Assembly (NCBI GenBank): GCA_047967505.1
Contig: CM106538.1
Length of the DNA: 64,000 nucleotides
Source of the DNA: Dipteris shenzhenensis
Taxonomy: Eukaryota > Polypodiophyta > Polypodiopsida > Gleicheniales
Strand: one strand, 5' to 3'
Part shown: positions 42,266 through 53,353 of the stretch, in pieces
Numbering within the stretch: position 1 is the first letter of the stretch
Layout: each line of letters opens with the position of its first letter
Position numbers and translations under genes: made by a program
Notes under the pieces: generated by a model
What the model was told of the DNA's origin: nothing
What the model saw: the letters and a program-made list of their open reading frames with translations, nothing else
Database searches by the model: none

Positions 42266-43262
42266 CTATTGTGGCTTTGCTTGGGGTGTTATTGGAAATT
42301 CTTGCTCTTCTTCATCAACCTGTTCTGTAGATGACTGTGAAGTCGGTGCTTCTATCTCCTGTGTAGGTGAGGTTTTCCATTCTAATTCCTCATCAAAGAT
42401 TACATCTTTGGAGATAATGACCTTGCGGTTGATGGGATCATACAATTTGTATGCTTTGCTTTCTTCATTATACCCAACCATGATGCATTTGCTTGACTTC
42501 GCATCCAATTTCCTGGGATGATCATCATGTATGTAGGCATATGCTATGCAACCAAATATGCGGAGATGCCCAATGTGTGGCTTGTATCCAGTGAATGCTT
42601 CATAAGGAGTCATACCTTGTATCGTTTTGCAGTAGGAAGCCAATTAAGCAAATAGTTTGCAGTGGGTATTGCTTCTGCCCAATACTAATTTGGAAGGTGC
42701 TTTTCACTAAGCATTGCTCTAGCATTGTCTGCTAAAGTCCCATTCTTCCTTTTAGCTCTTGCATTCTGTTGAGGAGTATTTGCACATGTGAATTGTCTTC
42801 AAATGCCATGATTTTTGCAAAAGTTCATGAATGCTGAAGACATGTATTCACCTCTTCTATCTAATCTCATGACCTTGATCTTTCTGCTTGTCTAGTTTTC
42901 TACCATGGCTTTGAATTCTTGAAATTTGGAAAACGCTTCAGATTTCTCTTTCAGAAAGTAGACCCAACAATATCTGTTGTAACTTCGTCGATGAAAGTCA
43001 AGTAGTAAAGTGAACCATTGATGCTGCAGGTCTGGGCATAACCCCATACATTTGTATGTATCAAATCAAGAATACCTCGTGCACGAGAGGTACTTCTGCC
43101 AAAGTTGGTTCGCTTTTGTTTGCCAAAGCAGCATGCTTTGCAAACCTTTCCAAGAAACTGTAGCTTCGGAATCCCAATTGCCATATTCTGATTCCTAAGA
43201 TCTAACAAGTACTTGAAGTTGACATGACCATATCTCTTGTGCCATTTTGCAGATAGTGGCAT
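42266..43262 (-). pseudogene. copia-1d integrase
   Basis: 43262-42951 has the zinc region (MPLSAKWHKRYGHVNFKYL, CKACCFGKQKRTNF) and HTNVWGYAQT, where the first DDE aspartate is Asn (HTN against HTD). The frame then shifts; traces of RSDRGGE-like and NARAKRKNGT-like sequence follow at about 42750-42870. 42643-42266 carries the C-terminal GMTPYEAFTGYKPHIGHLRIFG ... KSSKCIMVGYNEESKAYKLYDP. It is inactive. Confidence 0.83.
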
Positions 43263-43769
43263 CTATTGCGGTTGAGCTGACATGGCATGCTTATCTAGTA
43301 CTGTAGCTAGCATTCTATATAAGCATCCTTCCTTGACACCTTTTGCTACTAGCTGACATCTTTTGGATTTGTCTCTCATAGTGCATTCATCACTGTCGAA
43401 GATGACTTTGTAATTGTGTTCCATCATTTGACCTACTGACAAAAGGTTCTTGTTGAGCTTCGGAACATAGAGCACATCTTTCACTAATCCTTTTGTACCA
43501 GTGAAATTGTTCATAGGGATAACGCCTATCCCTTGAACTAAATTCGGTGTATTGTCTACTATGTAGATGACATTTTTCTTTCCTTCTAATGGCTTCATTT
43601 CTGTGAACCATTCCTGATAATTTGTCATGTGAGATGATGCACCGTTGTCGATATACCAAGGATCATGTTCCACTTGGTCGACTTGATAGCTGAAATCCTT
43701 TTTGGGATTGAAATTAGTGTCTGGGTACATTGTATCAGTCTGATGCATTTCGTCACTTGCAAGAAACAT
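43263..43769 (-). pseudogene. copia-1d protease
   Basis: 168-codon frame with DPWYIDNGASSHMT, in which D-S-G is D-N-G (AGC to AAC), then IGVIPMNNFTGTKGLVKDVLYVPKLNKNLLSVGQMMEHNYKV and a stop at the Gln run before the integrase zinc region. Confidence 0.84.
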
Positions 43770-44832
43770 ATTTCCATGTTCATTTGGAAAATGACTGTGA
43801 CTAGAATGTCCACCACGATGATTTCCTCTGCCTCAGGAATTCCCTCGATTACTACTAGACTGATCGCCTTGGTCGTATTGCTTCTTGTGACAATCTCTTT
43901 CATGGTGTCCAAACTTGTGACAATAGTTGCACTGATTGTTTGACACGTTGGTGGATGCATTCCCTCATTCTTGAAATCTTCGTCGGTTGGAATGATTTCC
44001 TCTTTGCTGATTCTGGTGTTGCTGATGCTGATGCTCATGTTGCTGATGATGACCACTTTTCTGATATAATCTACCACTACCTCTGCCTCTGCCTCTGCTT
44101 CTATCTGAAGCTGTGAATGCTTGATCATTAGAATGACCTTTACGTGCTTGAATTGCTTGCGTCCTGAGTTCTTCACCAAGTAGGAGTGCCTGAAGTTCTT
44201 CCAGTGTCGGAATTTGCCGTTGTATGGCAATACTCTGGACTAGATTCTTGTATCCCTCTCCTAGTCCATTCAGAATGACTTGAACCATTTCTGCGGGGTT
44301 CATTGTCTCTCTTGCTGCTGCAAAGTTGATTGTTGTATTCTTTTATGCGGAGTACATAAGCATGACCGGTTTCGTTGTTGTGAAAAGTCTGGTTGATTTG
44401 CTTTCTTAGTGTGAGAATCCTGAATGTGTTCTTAGACTCATAGAGAGCTGCGAACATATCCCATGCTTCTTTCGATGTCTTGACTGTTTTGAGCTATTCT
44501 AGCATGACATCTTGCACATTCTGCTTGATCAGATGATAGGCATACTTGTCTTTCTTATCCCATTCTGCCTGAGCTCGGGCAATGGTAGGATCTACTACTC
44601 GTGTGGAAACTATTTGTGTAGCTGTAGATCCCGTTGCTGGTGCTGTGACAACAGATGGAGTAGAGCTACTTGTGGCTGGATCGGCCAATGGTCTAGGTGT
44701 AGTAGACCCATCGACATACTCCCATTTGTCCTAAAGTACAAGAATGGTCTCCATTCAATATTTCCATGTGCCATAATTGGAGTTGTCTAACTTAGTAGAT
44801 GCCTCCAGATTGAGGTTGCTAGTCATAGACAT
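43770..44832 (-). pseudogene. copia-1d gag
   Basis: ATG at 44832 (minus) gives MSMTSNLNLEASTKLDNSNYGTWKY and a stop. Frames 44688-44494 (DPATSSSTPSVVTAP, EWDKKDKYAYHLIKQNVQDVML), 44457-44173 and 44303-43965 (MNPAEMVQVILNGLGEGYKNLVQSIAIQ, RTQAIQARKGHSNDQAF) cover Gag. A knuckle remnant lies near 43890-43940. A 1-bp insertion shifts frame at NNQLCSS. This copy keeps CAG where 1b and 1c share a TAG. Confidence 0.84.
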
Positions 44833-47168
44833 GGTGCAAGAAATGTACCCAAAAGTGTCGTGAAAATCTTTGTATGAATCAACTGCAAATACACTGACTG
44901 TGCCAAGGGCTTTACAAGGCTGAAATGATGTGCACAATGCTGTGAGATAGCCGAATAGGCTTTACAATGGTGGCATGTGTGTGTGAAATCAAGTGCTATC
45001 TACCCACTGAAACAATATGCAATGCCTCTGTACTCTCTGAAGTCTACTCACTAAACTGATGAACATAAGTTTTCAGGTAATGTAATGATGTGAAACCGTA
45101 TGTGAGCGTATGGACTACTCCGAGTAGGTACTAGTCAGGAATTTCCGGCATGGCTTAGATTGGCAACTTGGGGAGATTTAAAGCATCCCCTCTATGGTGA
45201 TCTAGCCTACGCTGATCTATATCTATACCAACTATCGATCGATGAAAGAACAGTAAATAATTCCTTTTCTTTTGTTCTTTTTAAGTCCTGTGTCAGATGC
45301 TCGATGTAGAGAGAAATGTGCGTGAAGGAAGTGGTTTTGTTGGCGAGGTTCAAATGTGAGTGTAACTTGCACCAAAATGTGCGCCTGATGTGACAACGCG
45401 TACAGCACGAAAAAACGAGCGACTTTCCTTTTTGAAGCACCCTCAAATTCTTCCTAGATCAAGAGATACGACTTGATCTAGGTGGAGGGGCAAAAGGAGT
45501 GCAAATGGTGCTCAATGATGATGTGTCACTATGGGTCACATGCAGTGTTATGTGGCACTATGACTACCAAGAGGTGTGCCAATGGACATCTGTGCTGAGG
45601 TGGCAGGAGTAATTACATGAAGTGACTGTGGAGCACTATGTGTGCCTGCAGGGGTCAGTGCTGATTGGATAGCTGAGGTGGCACAAATGATGATGTCAGT
45701 AGATGATGTGGTAATAATGACATGGCAGTGATGACATGGCTATGCTGATGTGGCAGATGAGCTGGTAGCATGACGTGTCTATGATGACATGGCACAAGTG
45801 ACGTGGCAGATAACATGTCAGATAAGGTTGACATGGCACATGCTGATGTGGTAGATTGACTTTGACTCACACATGGTAGTCGGTGACAACTGGCAGATAA
45901 GCTGATGATGTGGTAGCTTCATGGGGCTGCTGACATGTCACTTAGAGTGACGTGGCAGATAGGGTGCCATGTGTCACAACTGTGACCAAACCACCTAACC
46001 AAGGTTGATGGAACCTAACCCTGGTTAGCTCCTATCTGCAACATATCAGTCTAAGAGCAAGAGAGACTCTAAGTAGGAAGACGACGACGAAATGGCCACT
46101 TGGAGAAGATGATGGCAAAGAGACAATCCGTCATTGTGTCATTGCATGCACGGAGCTCGTTTTGGAGTTGCGGCGCTTCACCATCTTCTTCACCTTCAAG
46201 CTTGCAAGCTCACAGCCGTTTGAGTGATGCTTCGATGCTGTAGAAGACGTCGAAGCCCATGGAGGTAAGGAGGCCATTTGGAGCTTCATTGCAGGAATGA
46301 AAGAGCGCTGGAGTGCTAGAAGGAACCTTAGAGCTTCTTAGTATAGTTGGGTGGAGAGGCTATCGTTGGAGCGCTCGCTGAATAGAGAGGCAAGGTTGGA
46401 GCGTTGGCCATCTTGCATGATGGAGCGTTGGAAGCTGCTGTAGGGAGGCCATCTAGGAAGGCACGCGGCTAAGAGTAGAAGGTTGTGGGTCGCACTCGAG
46501 GTGAAGTGTTGTTGCTTCGGGATTGCCCACAAGTTTGTTGCAGAAAGGAGCACGGTAGGATGGCCTGTTGTCAGAGGGTCACCCGTGAAGCTATTGTTGG
46601 GGGGTCATCCATGGAGCAGTTGATGCTGAGAAGCCGCCTTTACTGGGCAGCCATCATTTTACAAGTTGAGAGCGTGGAGTAGAGGCCTTGCAGATAGTCA
46701 TTGAGGCGGTTAAGGAGCTAGCTACTGGTGATGCAAGTGCTGCTAGAGACCTTTGTAGTTTGGAGAGGCGTCTGGCTTTCCAAACTATGAGAACTATGAG
46801 TTTTTCTTGCCTTGTAGTAGGCCGTTCTTGCTGTTGCATGAGCAAGAGTTAGAGGGTTTCTTATGCATTGCTAGCTCTCTCAATGAAGCATGTCTCTCAA
46901 CATGTCTCCCTCTCACAGCAGAAATCTCTCAAGAAGGCTCTACCTATTTTCCTCACAAACACTTGAAGAAGATCACTCTCTCTTGCTTTCAATCAAAAAA
47001 CTCTCGCAGTGGAGTTGAATGGATGGAAATCTTTCCAATGAATGGAAATTCTCTATCAAAGAAAGCGAAGGTTCTCTCAACAGAAGAGAACACTCAATCT
47101 CTCTCGATCTCTCAATCTCTCAATCACTCTCACAAGAAGGATGGCATCTCAGCAGAAGGCAAAACCAT
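44833..47168 (-). other. long leader of copia-1d
   Basis: 2.3 kb between PBS and gag. It corresponds to the leader of copy 1c but with a rearranged repeat block: TGACGTGGCA/TGATGTGGCA words are dispersed over about 45655-45965 instead of forming a clean 38-bp array. It has GAGA-rich sequence next to the PBS (46850-47160). No gene recognised. Confidence 0.65.
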
Positions 47169-47180
47169 GCTCTGATACCA
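47169..47180 (-). other. primer-binding site of copia-1d
   Basis: GCTCTGATACCA on the plus strand, the reverse complement of TGGTATCAGAGC, abutting the 5' LTR. Confidence 0.93.
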
Positions 47181-47437
47181 TGACAAAATATGAAGAGGGG
47201 AGAGGAGAAGAGTGGAGATAAGGAGAGAGGGCACAGCTAGAGAGCACACCACAAATGACTAACTATACACTAGATTTAGTTGAAAAAATAGAATATATAC
47301 AAACCCTTTTAGGGTTAGGGTTAGGGGATCTAACCCTTTCCTTTATAGCACTCTGTTGGGTTAGTGCTATGCACATATGATCACGTGATGGTGCTATGCA
47401 CACATGATCACATGATGTTGAGCGTGAACTATCAACA
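47181..47437 (-). repeat. 5' LTR of copia-1d
   Basis: 257 bp, followed on the plus strand by GATTT. Same telomere-like and U3 motifs as copy 1c. Confidence 0.92.
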
Positions 47438-47618
47438 GATTTCTCCAAATAACCAACCCACAGCATAATAGCCGGTGTGAGGTGACCACTTGGGCCCTTT
47501 GTTCTTGGGGCTGCCTCTTCCCTACAATAAAGTTTTAGAGCAAACCAAGAAAATCTTGCACATGGAGCACATCTGGGATCTTGTGTCTCACGACTCTTTG
47601 TCCAATGCAATGAGCTTC

Positions 47619-47890
47619 CACAACAAGACAAAGCACCCATAGACGCGCACACAGACGCGTTTATTGAACTAAATAAAAAACTTACGGGCGCATCTATTTG
47701 CGCGTCTATTTTCATGTCTGGAGACCCACGTCTACTAGCGTGTCTATATAGCAGACACATGCGCGTATAGACATGCATTTAGACGCTTAAATAGACGCTC
47801 TTGTAAACGTGTTTATAGACGCAAAAATAGACGCTTGTCGAACAGACAGACGCGTATATAGATGCATTTATAGATGCACTGATAGATGCG
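47619..47890 (+). repeat. left terminal and subterminal repeats of the CACAA element
   Basis: Starts CACAACAAGACAAAG, then repeated words AGACGCGC, AGACGCGT, TAGACGCT and AGACGCAA at spacings of about 10-20 bp. In CACTA elements such subterminal motifs bind the element's TNPA-like protein. Confidence 0.82.
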
Positions 47891-48078
47891 CTTTATAATA
47901 TTTTTTTAAAAATTTACAGAATGCTGTGTATGTTGTGTATGCTATATAGTTACAAGAATCCCATTTCCACATTATGTAATTCAATTCTTACAGCCAATGC
48001 AATCGCATTTTAATTACAATTCCAAATAAAACATTACAACTCCAAAACGCAATAAAATGCGTGCTTAATAGTGATGTG

Positions 48079-49146
48079 ATGAAAAGATGGGTGACAAGAT
48101 ACGAGGATGCAAAGGCAAGAAGACAAGAAGAAAGGGCCCTCTTTCATACACACCACGGATCTCCTGTGCCATACCCTCAGTATCTAAGAGCACTTCCAAA
48201 GGATATTCATGTGGATTGGCTACTTGATGAAATGGAAAAAGCAGAGAAATATGAGGGGATGCATATCACAATGGAAGAATGGGAGTATGCTAGGGGATGC
48301 ATGAGCAAGGTTGGTATATAGAATGTCATGCATAAGTTAGGAGCTTTCAATAATTTAGATTGCTTATTTAATTGATTTTTTCTTGGTGTAGTGCACTATT
48401 TTCAATGCTAGATGGTGTGAGGGCAAGCATTTTCGAACACAATAGATTGATGATAAGAGAAACACACAAGATTGCGGCATCATTGCTAGCTTTGAGGGAG
48501 CCAATGGAGCCATGGATGATTATTGTGGCATAATCCAAGATATTATTATGCTTGACTTTCGACACTTCTTTGTGTATGTTTTGGATGTAAAGTGGTTTAA
48601 GGACGTGGTGGAAAGAGGCCCTAATGCAACAATCAAACGCCATGCAAGTGGCTTTGTAACTATTGACTCCACAAAGTTTTGGCAAAGTAGGAAGGACACA
48701 CTAGTACTACCGCAACAATGTGAACAGGTACTGTGCACACATATAAAAATACTCGCTTTTAAATATTTGATGCAAGAAAAATAACATGATTGTATTTGTG
48801 TTTGAATTAGGTTGTCTATCAACCAATGGTGGATAATAATAGATGGTGGCATGTCATACCTATTATGCCACGTTCCAAAGTGATGTATAGTACATTTACT
48901 AATATGGAGCGTATGGAGGATGATCATCGCTATGGACGTGATGATGACCGTGATACGAGAGAGGAGGATGATCATGAGATAGGAGATACAGATATTGAGG
49001 CCATTACCCATGAGGACGAGCCTACCATTGGTGATGCTGATTTCGATGAGCACATGAGTAGCACAAGTAGTAGTGGGTTGAATGTATTTGTAGATCTAAA
49101 CACTTGTTTGGATTTTGAAGTAGATAGTTTGGCAAGATCTCATTGA
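48079..49146 (+). pseudogene. CACTA-associated protein remnant, DUF4216-like (three exons)
   Basis: Exon 1 (from ATG 48079 to 48309) encodes MKRWVTRYEDAKARRQEERALF ... HVDWLLDEMEKAEKYEGM. A GT...AG intron at 48310-48391 (TTCTTGGTGTAG acceptor) keeps phase 0. Exon 2 (48392-48727) reads CTIFNARWCEGKHFRTQ, TAG, then IDDKRNTQDCGI and DDYCGIIQDIIMLDF..FFVYVLDVKWFKDVV. A second intron (48728-48810) again keeps the frame into exon 3 (48811-49146): VVYQPMVDNNRWWHVIPIMPRS and an acidic tail. YYGII..I..LDY...V.L....W.D and QCEQVVY are the DUF4216 pattern. One TAG breaks exon 2. Exact domain limits are inferred. Confidence 0.72.
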
Positions 49147-49369
49147 GGATGAGATTGAACCGTAGCCCCATCATTGATATTGGCAAAACTATTTTACATA
49201 TTGTTTCATTCTCCTTACCTCACTTAATTCTTATAGATGTGGGCTTGCAAAAAAGCATTGATGTTTTTGTTAAAATTATGTGCTTTGGTAATCATGGGCA
49301 ATGTTTGGAAAGCAATGATGTACACCAAAATCTCACTTTTTGTATTCTCTGGTTTGTGTCTATCTACGC

Positions 49370-49629
49370 ATCTAAATGCACGTCTGATTCTCAGTGTAAA
49401 CGCGCTAATACACGCGCAAATAGACGCGCTGATAAACACGATGTTAGACGGGCCCGTATTTTCTCAGTTTAGATGCGCAAATAGACGTGTTAATACACGC
49501 ACAAATAGACGAGTTGTTAGACGCGCTTTTAGACGCGCCTGTAATTCCTCTACTAAAGCAACGCCTATAGATGTGCCCGCTATTTTGCGCATCTACCAAG
49601 CGTGTCCATAGTTGCTTTGTGTTGTTGTG
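49370..49629 (-). repeat. right terminal and subterminal repeats of the CACAA element
   Basis: Inverted counterpart of the left end, with ACGCGC, AGACGCGC and AGACGTG words and the terminus GTTGTTGTG at 49621-49629, followed by TTC. Confidence 0.82.
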
Positions 49630-49632
49630 TTC

Positions 49633-50997
49633 CCTAATCAATTATCCCCACATGCATTTCTCATCGGCAATGAAGTCGAGCATATAGTTACATGCATTCA
49701 AATCTATACATGTATATACCTTCTAGCATGCACTACCTTCAGTGCACTGATCGCAACCAGTAGCGATAGGCAAGGATTGATCTACAAACAATCGCGCCCG
49801 CTTTTTTATCACTAGGTTTTCCCAAACATGACGAGAGTCCTCTCTTAGGTACCAATGTTTGCTTTGCTACCTATAGCTTTCCAAAGTTGCAAGAAAATGC
49901 ATAAACATGTTATGGATTGAGCCACCATTAAAGAATGGACTGATAATCGATAACTCCTCATCATCAGAACGTCCTATGGCATGACACACGCCTCTGTATG
50001 TCATTGACATGGCTAGCTCCATCTTCAACATGGCATATGCATCAACAACATCGTGTTTACTTCTTTTTCCTTCATATGAAGCTGTTGATTTTAGACTTGA
50101 AACACCAACAATTGATACTCAGTGCACCCTTCCTTCCACTCCCGATCCCAATTTCTTAAGGACCATTATTGCACGATGTAGAAAGTTCACATCATATTTG
50201 CACTTGGAAACATATTGAGTGCACATTTGCATTGATGTCCTACCTTGGGCAACTCCTACATTAATCTCTTCTTTTGCCTCATTCGTGGAGGCCACAAGGT
50301 GTGTGCCAACTAATCCTTTCTCTCTCATGTTTTTTAGGCAATGGAAGCCTACATTTTGGACCACTTAATTGCACAAGAACAAGCTTTGCCTCTCCATCCA
50401 ATGACAACTCAAAATCTTGATGGGATCTCAACAATTCTAGTTGGCACAACACATCACCAAGCATTCTAGTTTAATTACTTCATGCACATCACGCTTGGGC
50501 ACTACTCTACAAGCTACATGAAACCAAGTTGTGACATGACAAACTCGCATTTTTATCTCTCCTCAATTCCAGCAAGATGTTAGCTGCCATGATGAGCAGC
50601 TAGACAATGCTATGATTGTATCTCTCTCATCAATTTAGGCGAGATGTTGGGTTCCATGATGAAAAGCTAGACAGTGCTATGATTGATCTAGAAAACACAA
50701 TTCGTTACTTGCATTCAAAAGAAGATCCAATGATCTATAAGCAATTACAACATACATATGACAATGACAAATGTACAAATTCAACCAACTATCCTCGATG
50801 CAGCATGTAAGATTGAAAACCCTCTATTGTCACATAAATATGATGCTTCATAAACTACATCAGGTTATATCCTACTCTATTACTACACATTTGTGAATCT
50901 AAAACTATAAACATATAACAATAACACAAAGCCAAGATGATCTCGATCAGCTTTGCCAATCACAAATTCAGCTGCTGGGAAAGGTTGAAATTGAGGT
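49633..50997. other. region between two CACTA-type ends
   Basis: A minus-strand tract at 50470-49800 looks like decayed coding sequence (listed separately). 50571-50685 holds a direct repeat of about 46 bp (period 68: CAAGATGTTAGCTGCCATGA / CGAGATGTTGGGTTCCATGA). No other feature was seen. Confidence 0.45.
49800..50470 (-). pseudogene. unrecognised decayed coding tract
   Basis: Minus-strand reading gives coding-looking stretches: REKGLVGTHLVASTNEAKEEINVG and QYVSKCKYDVNFLHRAIMVLKKLG (50364-50119). After one stop come YEGKRSKHDVVDAYAMLKMELAM and RGVCHAIGRSDDEELSIISPFFNGG (about 50080-49930). A TAG interrupts near 49890. No family recognised. It may be a host gene fragment or part of a DNA transposon, because it lies between two CACTA termini. 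Confidence 0.35.
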
Positions 50998-51230
50998 CAC
51001 TACAAGATACAGGCCACTTTTCGACGCCGATACTGATGCTAAATACAAAGAAAAAAAAACTTAACCAGTGAAAAGTGTTGGAATGTTCTACATCGCAAAG
51101 AAAGTGTTGATATAGTCATCGGTATGGGCATTGGTAAGTGAATGTTTCCAGTGTCAGTATGGGCATCGGTATGAACATTGGTATCTACCGACACTGGAGT
51201 GTCAGTATATACCAACGTTCTAACAGAATT
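50998..51230 (+). mobile_element. canonical CACTA transposon left end (truncated)
   Basis: CACTACAAGATACAGGCC at 50998 matches the canonical plant CACTA terminus. The next 200 bp hold subterminal words of both orientations (CATCGGTATGGGCAT, TACCGACACT, AGTGTCAGTATATACC). No matching CTTGTAGTG end was found in the window and no transposase is visible, so this is a truncated or very long element whose other end is outside or lost. Confidence 0.68.
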
Positions 51231-51356
51231 TTAAAAAAATTATGGGGTAGGATGGGGCTTGTTTCAGTCCCATCTTGCCCCACAAAAATTTTTTTCATTA
51301 TAAATGTTACAAAAGAGGTCTACAAAATTACATTACAATGTTACAAAAAGGGTCTG

Positions 51357-51495
51357 CAAAATGGCAAAAGTGCCGAGGTTGAAAATGGAAAATCTGCCAC
51401 ATTAATGCGCTACAAAATGGCAAAAGTGCCGAAGTGGAAAATGGCAAATCTACTGAAATAATGCCCTATAAAATGGCAAAAGTGCCAAAATACCA
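51357..51495. repeat. 56-bp tandem repeat, 2.5 units
   Basis: CAAAATGGCAAAAGTGCCGA at 51357, again at 51413, and TAAAATGGCAAAAGTGCC at 51469; period exactly 56. Confidence 0.88.
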
Positions 51496-51517
51496 AACGA
51501 CAAAATGTCCTATCCTA

Positions 51518-51600
51518 CTGCTCCTCCTCCCCCTCCAACTCTCCTCATCCTCCTCGCCCTCCTCGTCCTCCTTGCCCTCCTCGTATATAGCCTCTCTGTG
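51518..51600. repeat. CTCCTC/CCTCGT pyrimidine-rich microsatellite
   Basis: Imperfect CTCCTCGCCCTCCTCGTC array. The frame through it (Leu/Ser-rich) is not a gene. Confidence 0.8.
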
Positions 51601-53353
51601 TAGGCCTGATCCACCTCCTCTTCTATGAGCCTCTCTGCTTCGTCTTAAGATCTAGTCTCCATGTCTAGGTCTCTATATGGGTCAAAGTTTCCTCCCTAAG
51701 AACGAAACAAGTTAGGAAATAAGATAAGAGCGTCGATTGTAAGACAACGATGAGGATTAGGGTATACTCACATGATGCTTTGCCACCTTTTGCCAATTGA
51801 TTCTATATCCTTCTTGACCTTATGTACTCGTCGTCATCTGGAAGCCTACCAATCATAGATTTATGTGGATCCAAATTCAAGGAGGTAGATATGAATAACA
51901 AAACATTTGAATGATTAAACATAGTAGATATTCAGTAGAAGATGAATATATACTTACATAAAACCCCTTTTGTTGATCACACATGCTATCTTACATATTT
52001 CTTAGTGCCCCCCCCCCCTGGGGCTTCACATGCAACATAACTCTTGAAATTATTTAACAATCTCATTCAAAACGTTAATTTCTTTTTTTTTAATCTCACA
52101 TTCGAATTTGGAATGTGTGTTATTGCTTGGAGACCAAGTTTTTCAAATTATGTTAGGCACTGCATAAGTTATGCGCCAGGCAAGTTACCCATATGCAATA
52201 TACTTCACAAAAAATGGCTACATGACCTAATCATGCATTGGCTTCATACATCCCCACATCTTACTTGGATATCTCTTAGATACAATCTCAAAAGGCATAT
52301 ATAAACTAGGAGCTACAATCGATAGGTTTTTTTCTCCTCATATGATTTGTGACTATCTTGAATTTATATTATGGATTAAGATTCGAATATTAGATGGCAT
52401 TGCATAATTATCCATGTACCAACAAGCATGTACATACGTTACAAAGGTAAGTGTGCCTAAGTGGCACTCTTGCTTATGTGGTAGGATTGCCTATGTTAGT
52501 GATGGTGTGGCATTGTGCAACATAGTACTATTGAGGTACATGTAGCAACAATGTGGCTGTATGCCAATTGTTATCTTATCTGAGTTTTGCTTTATGCCTA
52601 TGGAAGCTTGCTTTATGTGCAACATCTATGTGAAGCTCTATCCTCACACTACCTATGTGTGCTTGTCTCTGTGTCTCATGTTGTTGTGTTGTTTACTTCT
52701 TTAGCTTGTCTATAGTGGCATGTTGTTCACCGTGTAGAAACAAAGCTTTTAAGGGACATTTTAGCTATTCTATTCTATATTCTGGAAAGGTGCATTGTAA
52801 AAAATGATGTCTTGGCTTTCAAAGGTTAAAGCTATGAATTGTTCTTTTGAGGAAAAAGCCGCAGCTTTTAAAGATAGAAGCAACACTTAAAGGAACTCCG
52901 CATTTATTATATTATGTATCATATTATCTAAAATCCGAATGCCATGCTTTTCATGCAGTAAGTAGGAATGGGCTCTTATTAAAGAACTTTTTCTTTCATA
53001 AGAAAGCAAAGTAAGAGCAAGGTTTTATTATGGAAAAACTTTAATTGGCTTATGTGCCATCAATAGAACTATCTATAAGGTCAAAACTTGTTGATTCAAA
53101 AAACTAAGGGAACATTTTAATTTAGTAGCTTTATTTTCCATACATATTGTACAAGAGATAAAGGAGGTTTTGAAAGATAACAAGTCCCAAGAGGCATACA
53201 TTGTGACCTTATGATAGATAGTACATGACCTTACATGTGATAACTATGTAAGCATGAACTGATTGATGCCTTTAAATAAGGGATATTTGAGAGGCAAACT
53301 TTCAAATCAAGCTTTTAGATCGATGTGTAGACATGACCTTACATATGTAGGCA
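51601..53353. other. unannotated region downstream of the terpene synthase
   Basis: AT-rich, with no recognisable gene. A run of C with GGGG at 52009-52022 is the only marked composition change. The region lies 3' of the minus-strand terpene synthase gene; no polyadenylation signal can be assigned with confidence. Confidence 0.5.

Larger units (their letters stand above)
40491..47437 (-). mobile_element. copia family 1, copy 1d: full-length, minus strand (6.95 kb)
   Basis: Complete family 1 element in reverse orientation with 257-bp LTRs at 47181-47437 (5') and 40491-40747 (3') and GATTT duplications. It has the same architecture as copy 1c: long leader, gag, protease, integrase, RT, RNase H, two-copy U3 repeat. 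The LTRs differ at seven positions, six of them A/G. The RT palm is deleted (see 41326-42226), and there are several frameshifts, so it is dead. Confidence 0.94.
47619..49629 (+). mobile_element. CACTA-superfamily transposon with CACAA ends (2.01 kb)
   Basis: The ends are inverted repeats: left CACAACAAGACAAAGCACCC..., right end reverse-complemented CACAACAACACAAAGCAACT..., 25 of the first 30 bases identical. TTC flanks both sides (47616-47618 and 49630-49632), the 3-bp duplication typical of CACTA elements. Each end carries about 250 bp of dense, degenerate AGACGCG/TAGACGC subterminal repeats in opposite orientation. Inside is a three-exon remnant with a DUF4216-like domain, known from En/Spm-type autonomous elements, but no TNP2 transposase. 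It is therefore a non-autonomous deletion derivative. The terminal pentamer differs from canonical CACTA. Confidence 0.85.
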
